DNA of 64,000 nt, taken from positions 9,294,001 to 9,358,000 of the forward strand of contig NC_091123.1 of assembly GCF_040183065.1 (NCBI RefSeq). The letters are read 5' to 3'. Of the stretch, positions 57,791 through 64,000 are shown piece after piece. The notes under the pieces are model-generated. The model searched no databases. It saw only the letters and a list, made by a program, of their open reading frames with translations, and was not told the origin of the DNA. Made by a program: the position numbers and the translations under genes. Positions within the stretch are counted from its first letter, which is position 1; the number at the start of each line of letters is the position of its first letter. This stretch comes from Periplaneta americana. Taxonomy: Eukaryota; Arthropoda; Insecta; Blattodea; Blattidae.

Positions 57791-58010
57791 TTAGAGTGCA
57801 AACCTGCTAACTACCAAAAAGGAAATTTTACATGGGAAGTAAAAAACTGAGTTTAAATTAACACTAAAACTTAGGACCAAATCCAAAGTACAGGTGGTAT
57901 TTGTACCTGTACTTTGGATTTGGTCCTAAGGTTTCAGAGTTAATTTAAACTCAGTTTTTTGCTTCCCTTGTAAAATATCCTTTTTGGTAGTTAGTAGGTT
58001 TACACTCTAA
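57791..58010. repeat. Long hairpin, ~105-bp arms, 9-base loop
   Basis: The arm 57791-57895 (begins TTAGAGTGCAAACC) is repeated inverted at 57905-58010 (ends GTTTACACTCTAA) with about 93% identity and almost no loop. Edges begin and end TTAGAGTG/CACTCTAA. It could be a fold-back MITE. It sits between the divergent genes. Confidence 0.8.
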
Positions 58011-58014
58011 GCTG

Positions 58015-59496
58015 ACGATAGGTGAAACTTCGGTATCTCCCCACACCACAATTCCTCGTTCTAGTATCACTTAAATAATCCCCTCAGCTAACCCACCAAC
58101 TTGTTGTGTGGAGCGATATCGAAGATTGGCCAAATACATATATATTTAAAATAAGAATTGTGAGCTAACTCGCCAAACGTACTTAAAATTCAACTTAGCA
58201 CGTACAGTAGCTTGACAGGGGAATATTTTAACTACAAAACATTATATAAGGCCCCTTCAATGCTAATATTAATGATATTTTCATACAGAGAATAAAAATT
58301 TACTGTGTCAGAGCAATTCCTTCTTCGTAGCTTGAATATATTCAGATCTATTACTTTTTCACTTACCTCAGCAAAATTTCAACAGTGTTTTGACGTATGA
58401 CTTGGCAAACCTAGTCCTCGATTCTACAACAGTTACATAGGAGCAAGGCAAAACTGATACCTGTCAGTGTTCATTCGTCATATAATTATGCTAACAATAA
58501 GTCCTTCACTCAAAACAATAAATTCTTCACCACATTTATCTCATATACACACTCTATCATTCACTTCCATTACATTTTTACCTACCTAACAATTGAACAA
58601 TGAAATTTTAACTTTCTTTTGTTTCACATCTATGATCCACATCCGCCAACAACTACATTGCCATCGCCATAGATCATACCGACCGAAGGACCAAAGGAAC
58701 CACAGACGTATATATAGATTAATTGATATAATATGAAGTTTCACGCGCTAATCACATTGTTATATAAAATATGGGACATACACCTTTCATTAGCTAATTT
58801 TATCCTCTAATGTTTTGCTATCGAACATGAATATATATCTTCTAAATTCCGTTTGTTTATAACGGGAAATTTTACTAATTTTTGTGCGCATAATTTTTAT
58901 ATGTATATCGTTCACATCTCTTGATTGACTTTGGCGTCAATTACTGTGATAATAATTGCAATGTATGTAAAATAACTATAATAGCTTAAACAGAATAAAT
59001 TATTTAAAAGTCACATTACCTGTTTAAGACTTGTACACGAGATATTTATTTCCCTCTTCAAGAACGTACTTCCCTTATTGTATCATAATTTACGCTACTT
59101 ATGTATGTCCTGGAAAATAGTTTCATAAATATGAAGATGTCTCCATATAATTATTACAGTATTTAATAGTCACAATATTTAAAAAAAAATTGAAATTGAT
59201 TGTATATTATTGCCACTTTCCACAGTTACGATCATGCTGGTTTTGTCGCTAATGTTGGCCTTTCTGTACCCGCCAATTTTATTGCCAATGTCTTGTTTGA
59301 TCCTGTTTCTTTCCGAGTAGGAGTGCAATTAGGGAATGTTTACAGATTTCTAGTTTTTCACAGCTTGGTTGTTGAAAATGTCATACCAGTTGTCAGAAGG
59401 ATCTCTTGCAGTAAGATTTACTATGCATATTAATAACATTGGTTTATTTTCTTAATATTTCAATGCTTCATAATATTGTACATTGTTTACTCTCAG
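58015..59496. other. Between hairpin and first RPA1 exon found
   Basis: Should contain or adjoin the missing first exon and promoter of RPA1. I could not place a short Met exon ending in phase 0. An open frame at 59200-59433 on the plus strand has normal composition (GFVANVGLSVPANFIANVLF) but no family or splice fit. Confidence 0.3.
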
Positions 59497-59544
59497 GTCA
59501 TATTGGCTGGTGGCAACGTAGAAGACCCAGTAATGCAAATTCTG
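59497..59544 (+). CDS. RPA1: RPA1 exon (N-terminal OB fold, first one found)
   Basis: Sixteen codons, [16 protein letters not shown], between acceptor TACTCTCAG and donor GTAAGG, phase 0 at both ends. It matches the RPA1 N-terminal stretch in which an Asp/Asn-Val-Glu-x-Pro-Val-x-Gln-x-Leu pattern is standard. The exon starts mid-domain, so a short upstream exon is missing. Confidence 0.88.
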
Positions 59545-60061
59545 GTAAGGAGATTAACAGTATATATTTTTTTCACCTTCATCTCATTCAGACGCTAAAT
59601 AACCTAAGATGTTGATAAAGCATCATAAAATAACCTACTAAAATAAAAAAAACTTGTCTACAAGGCACTAGGAGCATTCGATGTAATAAGTATGAACGAA
59701 GATTGCACTATTTAAGAAAATAATAACGGTTAAAATTCAATATCTACCGCGCCTTTTCCCATGCGTTGAAAGAAAGTACCTGATAACTCCGTAGCACTTC
59801 CTATTTTCCACACTTTTCGCTCACTCTCTGCATCCAGATTTTAAGCAGTAAATGGAAAGTCAAGCAGTTTATCCTCAGACCAGTATGCATACTGTATTCC
59901 CTTATTTTAGGTTGTCATGCATATGAGAGTTGCCGGCTCTTATAAATACCACATGGGCTCACTTAGTAAAGTGAATATGATTTTATTTTCAGCACACGTG
60001 TTCAACGTCAAGAATTTCTTTTGTTTCTTTCTTATTATTCATTACTTACTGTTTACATATA

Positions 60062-60131
<70 letters not shown>

Positions 60132-63100
60132 ATACCGAGTCCGTAAGGGCTACCCTCGATGGGGGGCAGTTAAACATTAACTTGATCAGTGGGCCATGTT
60201 TAGGAATTAGCAGGCTTTAACAGTTTGTAATACAAGAGAACATCATTTTTGGTTCAAGCAAATCAAGCTTTCAGGTATAACTTCTGTAAAGTTGATTTGA
60301 ATAATTTTGAGGGAAAAATTGTCCCGGGGCCGGCATCGAACCCGGGACCTTTGGTTAAACGTACCAATGCTCTACCAACTGAGCTACCCGGGAACTATAC
60401 CCGACACCGATCCAACTTTTCCCTCTATATCCACAGACCTCAAAGTGGGCTGACAACCGTCAAGCAACCAACATTGAGTGCACACTAACTCTGTGTGACT
60501 TTAATTGTGGTTTTCTGATAACGAACAGTGACATTTTTGGTTGCTAGTCATTGTAGCTTAAGGTGCAAATACTCATAACCCTCAAAATGTTCGAAATTGA
60601 GTTTATGGCACTGTTGAATTCGTCTAAGTGATGCGCATCTACCAAAATTTCAGTACCATGTAAGCCAGTAATTAATGACATTTTTTTTGCTCTTCTGTAA
60701 AATTACGATTTTGTGGGATAGGAATATTTGCACCTTAAGCGACGATATGCCAGTTTTAAAGTATTTGCCAATAATCTAAGGAGGAACTTTGAAGTTATTA
60801 TCATTTTTCCACAGGGCCACAAGAAGATTGCTGGTACCAGTGCTTCATCAGACCGATTTCGTCTGCTGGTTTCAGATGGAAAACATCTTAACAGCTTTGC
60901 AATGTTGGCAACGCAGTTGAATGATAAAGTAACATCAGGAGAACTTTGTGATTTCACAGTGATCCAGATCACACGGTACATCACAAGTATGGTGTCAAAT
61001 GCAGATAGAGGAGATAAGTACGTGTCACCATGAAATCAACAATTGCATGTAGATACCTATGTTACAAGAGGAAAAATGAAAGCACAGATCTTCGTGAGCT
61101 ATAAAAATGCTGTTTTTTCGATTAACCATTCACTATGCCCAAACCATTAAAAGTGATATTGAGGTTGTACTTTATGTGCTGTACCATGGTCTTCTTTGTT
61201 ATCCATGGATATTTTCATTGTCACAATCAATCACTGTGTGCGTGCGTGTGGGTTTTTTTTGGTGTGTGTGTTTTTCTCTCCCTCTCCCTCCGCCTCCGCC
61301 TCCCCCCCTCTCTCTCTCTCCCTCCCCCTCCCTCACTCCCCCCCTCTCTCTCAAAAGTTGATATCGATTTTGATTGTTAATACTATTGCATGCTTCGATA
61401 TTATATTTGCCTCATCAAAGAGACTAGAGTTTTACCTCTGGCTTATTGTGTGAGGTTTAAACTGGACAAAGCATCTCTTCCAAACCGTATAGGTTCTGTG
61501 AATGTATGACAGGAATAAGAAGCAATATGTACAATAATTTATTTTGTTTATTTGTTTCTAGACGTGTGATGGTTATACTAGGTGTAAAAGTACTGGCTAT
61601 GGGAACTGAAGTGGGTTTCAAAATTGGCGATCCTAAACCCTTGAGTGAAAGTGGAGAAGCAGATAAAAATGCTGTTAAACAGCAGCAAACTATCAGACCA
61701 ATTCAACACAAGCGTAAGTCTTCACAAGTTTCTGTTGTGCCACACTAATCCTCATTCCATACAAGAAGACTCCGCAAATCAACAAACATACCACAATACC
61801 ATTCCACACCCCAACCACTGATTGGTCCTTTTTCATGTCAGAAAAATGAGGCATACGGAGCAATGATAGATGATGTGACATAACATATAATTATTTTAAA
61901 CTAACAACCTAACATAAAGCATCGAATGAATGCGGGATTTTTACAAGAATATATTATGGTTCTTACATTATGAAACCTCTACATCAGATAACGAACTGTT
62001 TATAAAGGATTTCCCCTTATGATCTCATGATGTTTAGGCCTGAAATACCGGCAACTAGCTAGCCATTATAGCTTGCACTATTACTTTACATATGTCGCAG
62101 GAAGTTAACAACACACAATTTAACACAGCACGACACAATATTTTAATACAGCACAAGGAGAAAACAGTAACAGAAACTGATTGATTACCGTTTCCATCTC
62201 TTTGTTTGGGTTAGTGTTTTGAGTTCTGATGCACCATTACACAACCTCCTTGATATGTTATCACGCCACATTGCAACTGTAAGCTGTTGATCCTGCCTAC
62301 AAATCAGATTCAATCTTGACTGTCTTAATTAGTTTTCCAGCTGCTTCAAATATCATATTTCCAGTTTGCCATTAATACTTTGAAAACATATAACAGGCAT
62401 GCTTCCAGCCAGGGAACTAATTAATGTTGGTGTTCTAGGCACTATAAAGAGGTTCTTAGCCAAAAGAAAGGGCTTCAGACATGTGCATTTGTTTACATGC
62501 GGAGTCTTCTTGTGTGGAATGAAGGGTAATTCTGTCTTGCTGAATTGGTGATAATAAAGATTTTCTTCCAGGTTTTGCTTCACTATATTACTCCTACTTT
62601 TTTTTTTTATTTTTTTTTTTTTTATTCGTGAAAATACATTTCTTGAATATATCGCACCCTTAAAATAATACTGTTCTAACTACCATAAGTTAGTTTTGAG
62701 TAAATGCAAGATTAACATTTCAAAGCTGTATGAAAACTCAGGATTATCAAGTATCAGTATGAGCCCTGCAGACTTTGCACTTGATCTTAGTGGTACGACA
62801 GTTCTATTGTTTAATAGAAGATTTAATAAAGATTACAAAACTGCATGTAACTCAAAATTCAATTTTTGGGAGTTACAACAGTATACTAGGGGTGCGATAT
62901 ACTGATCTTTATTTGAAATTTTTCGCTGCCTTCTATTCTATTTATTGTAAACTACGTAGGTAATAATTATTGAAAAAAGATTTTCATACTTTCTGAATTC
63001 ATATGGTTAGCAATACAAATTTAATTTATTTATTTTTGCAGTGTTAAATGTTAAAACAATGTTGTTGTTCATTGTTTATTAAATAAATTGATGGATATTA

Positions 63101-64000
63101 GCTTGTAGTCTTCAGGAACTGAAAATAATCCTAAGACAAATGTTCTGAATTCTTTTGTTACACTTCCCCAATTTATTACTGTATAGATTTATGTTTGACT
63201 TAAATTCTTCTTAGCAACAGTAAACCAACCGATGAACAATGTGAACAATGCATCATCAGTGCTGGCTTCCCCTGGTGGTAGTGTGCACACTCATCCAATA
63301 TCCAGTCTCAGTCCTTACCAGAACAAGTGAGTAGCAGAATATTTCTTTTTATAATATCATTGAGCATAATTACATGCATGCAAATATTCAGCAAAGATTA
63401 ATAAGAAGGTACAAAACTTTACTTCTGTTCTTCAGCCTAATTTCAATACTGGATGATACTGTTGTTGTGCAATCCTATCATTCTTTTGAAACTATAAGGT
63501 TTGAACATGCAATTTTCCAACAAAAATTAAAGAGTCAGAAATTAAATTTATTTACTGTTTTTGAGGTTGCTTTTAATACGGGTGATAATATTCTACTTGT
63601 TGCACAATCTAATGTTATTTTCAAAACTGCAAAATTATTCAGAGAATGAGTTGTTAATATGCCTGTAATATAACGAAATTAATGACAATATAGGAAAACC
63701 AAAGCGTAGCTGTTTTATTCATAGCTTATAATATTACATATAAATATTAATAGTAGACAGTATTACATAATAATTATGAAGAAGATCCCTTTATTGCTTT
63801 TATTGCTTGCCTCCCTCTCTTTCCTCTGAAATTTGTTTGTAAAATAACTTACGTATTTTGTGAATATTTTTAGGTGGGTCATCAAAGCTCGTGTTACAAG
63901 CAAGTCTCCTGTAAGAACTTGGGCTAATGCCCGAGGAGAAGGAAAGCTCTTTTCAATGGATCTGGTGGACGAAAGTGGAGAAATCCGGGCAACGGCATTC
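59497..64000 (+). CDS. RPA1: RPA1, replication protein A 70-kDa subunit (partial; five exons in window)
   Basis: RPA1 is the large subunit of the heterotrimeric single-strand DNA-binding complex used in replication, repair and recombination in the nucleus. The joined exons read [36 protein letters not shown]..., [18 protein letters not shown]..., a Pro/Asn/Ser linker, then [19 protein letters not shown] and [17 protein letters not shown]. This follows the family order exactly: N-terminal OB fold (protein-interaction domain), flexible linker, then the start of DNA-binding domain A. All junctions are GT/AG and in phase. The short first coding exon (start Met and the opening LTEGA-like residues) should lie upstream but I could not identify it. 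The gene continues past 64000. It is divergent from the shugoshin-like gene. Confidence 0.95.
59568..59655 (+). mobile_element. SINE family 2 tail fragment
   Basis: ACCTTCATCTCATTCAGACG and AACCTAAGATGTTGATAAAG are the inverse of the family-2 tail at 51492. Only the 3' 85 bp survive. Confidence 0.65.
60071..60127. repeat. (TA)n microsatellite
   Basis: About 28 TA units after a short GT run, in an RPA1 intron. Confidence 0.95.
60309..60425 (-). mobile_element. tRNA-cored inverted-repeat element (SINE-like)
   Basis: The minus strand carries a tRNA-like fold: TCCCGGG acceptor arm, D arm GCTCAGTTGGTAGAGC, anticodon arm TTGGT/ACCAA with GTT in the loop, and T loop TTCGATG. The T stem has mismatches and the base before the anticodon is C, not T, so I reject a working tRNA-Asn. 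A 13-bp inverted repeat (60309-60321, 60413-60425, one mismatch) brackets it, as in family 4. Confidence 0.6.
60815..61017 (+). CDS. RPA1: RPA1 exon (N-terminal OB fold core)
   Basis: 203 nt reading [20 protein letters not shown], then [19 protein letters not shown] and [19 protein letters not shown]. This is the core of the RPA70N fold that binds checkpoint and repair partners. Acceptor TTTTCCACAG, donor AA|GTACGT. Confidence 0.95.
61260..61352. repeat. Pyrimidine (CT/CCT) tract
   Basis: About 90 bases of C and T in an RPA1 intron, preceded by a GT run. Pro/Ser-rich frames across it are artefacts. The strand asymmetry could favour triplex or slipped structures (inference). Confidence 0.9.
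61562..61713 (+). CDS. RPA1: RPA1 exon (end of RPA70N, start of linker)
   Basis: 152 nt continuing [20 protein letters not shown] then [17 protein letters not shown]. The RVMVILxxKVL strand closes the N-terminal OB fold, and the Pro/Gln-rich remainder starts the flexible linker. Acceptor TGTTTCTAG, donor GTAAGT, phases 2 and 1. Confidence 0.95.
61748..62540. mobile_element. Inverted-repeat element in an RPA1 intron
   Basis: A phrase at about 61752-61785 (CATTCCATACAAGAAGACTC) recurs inverted at 62495-62530 with few mismatches over about 38 bp. The 700 bp between hold no gene. Likely a non-autonomous DNA transposon; flanking duplication not clear. Confidence 0.5.
62541..63214. other. RPA1 intron, unassigned
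   Basis: A T run at 62599-62624 and AT-rich sequence. No exon or repeat recognised. Confidence 0.4.
63215..63326 (+). CDS. RPA1: RPA1 exon (linker)
   Basis: 112 nt encoding the linker [20 protein letters not shown] and ending in [14 protein letters not shown]. The closing IxxLSPYQNKW is the conserved entry to DNA-binding domain A. Acceptor TTCTTAG, donor GTGAGT. Confidence 0.93.
63874..64000 (+). CDS. RPA1: RPA1 exon (start of DNA-binding domain A, cut by window edge)
   Basis: Reads [38 protein letters not shown] and RATAF, the first strands of DBD-A. The Arg and Lys positions of WxIKARVxxK are known single-strand DNA contacts in the family. The exon is open at the window edge. Confidence 0.95.

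Noticed and set aside
59200-59433. A 77-codon plus-strand frame as the missing RPA1 first exon
   Set aside because: It does not resemble the RPA1 N-terminus and ends in a stop without a fitting donor.
60322-60412. A possible tRNA-Asn gene
   Set aside because: The acceptor and D arms look good, but the T stem has mismatches, the base before the anticodon is C, and flanking inverted repeats match the plan of a mobile element.

Overview
The window is insect nuclear DNA: AT-rich, with short exons far apart and introns packed with decayed transposons and tRNA-derived SINEs. The repeat mix (RTE-like reverse transcriptase fragments, I-clade RNase H fragments with CAA/TAA tails, SINEs sharing one tail sequence, mariner-type elements) suggests a blattodean such as a cockroach or termite. 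That placement is inference.

Two host genes can be read. On the minus strand, from 55294 down to about 30073, is an 11-exon gene that I identify as a shugoshin homologue, a protector of centromeric cohesin. All ten exon junctions keep frame and use GT/AG sites. The protein would be about 1092 residues: an N-terminal coiled coil, a long Ser-rich disordered middle, and a last large exon of 19-residue Ser-Pro repeats. On the plus strand, from 59497 to the right edge, are five exons of RPA1 (70-kDa subunit of replication protein A), from its N-terminal domain into DNA-binding domain A. Its first exon was not found and the gene runs off the window. The two genes lie head to head.

The left 30 kb holds no convincing host gene. 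It has LINE 3' ends, a roughly 650-bp unit repeated head to tail from an RTE-like LINE (5655-7135), a 118-bp satellite-like array (8100-8810), two mariner copies (12400-13680 and 14035-15154), a DUF4817-type transposon with a MITE nested in it (16875-18446), pogo/Tigger-like and long-TIR elements, an AT minisatellite (26925-27620) and a solo LTR (28513-29522).

The introns of the shugoshin-like gene (31-55 kb) carry more of the same, with several nested insertions whose order can be read from target-site duplications. Examples are a palindromic tRNA-cored SINE inside an I-type LINE, a hAT-like element inside an RTE-like LINE, and a SINE inside a DUF4817 transposon. The region between the two genes and the RPA1 introns hold a 105-bp-arm hairpin, further SINEs and microsatellites. 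I see no rRNA, functional tRNA, CRISPR array or bacterial-type operon. I did not find a clearly new biological system; the most unusual items are the SP-repeat exon, the palindromic tRNA-cored SINE architecture and an unassigned open reading stretch at 52876-53158.
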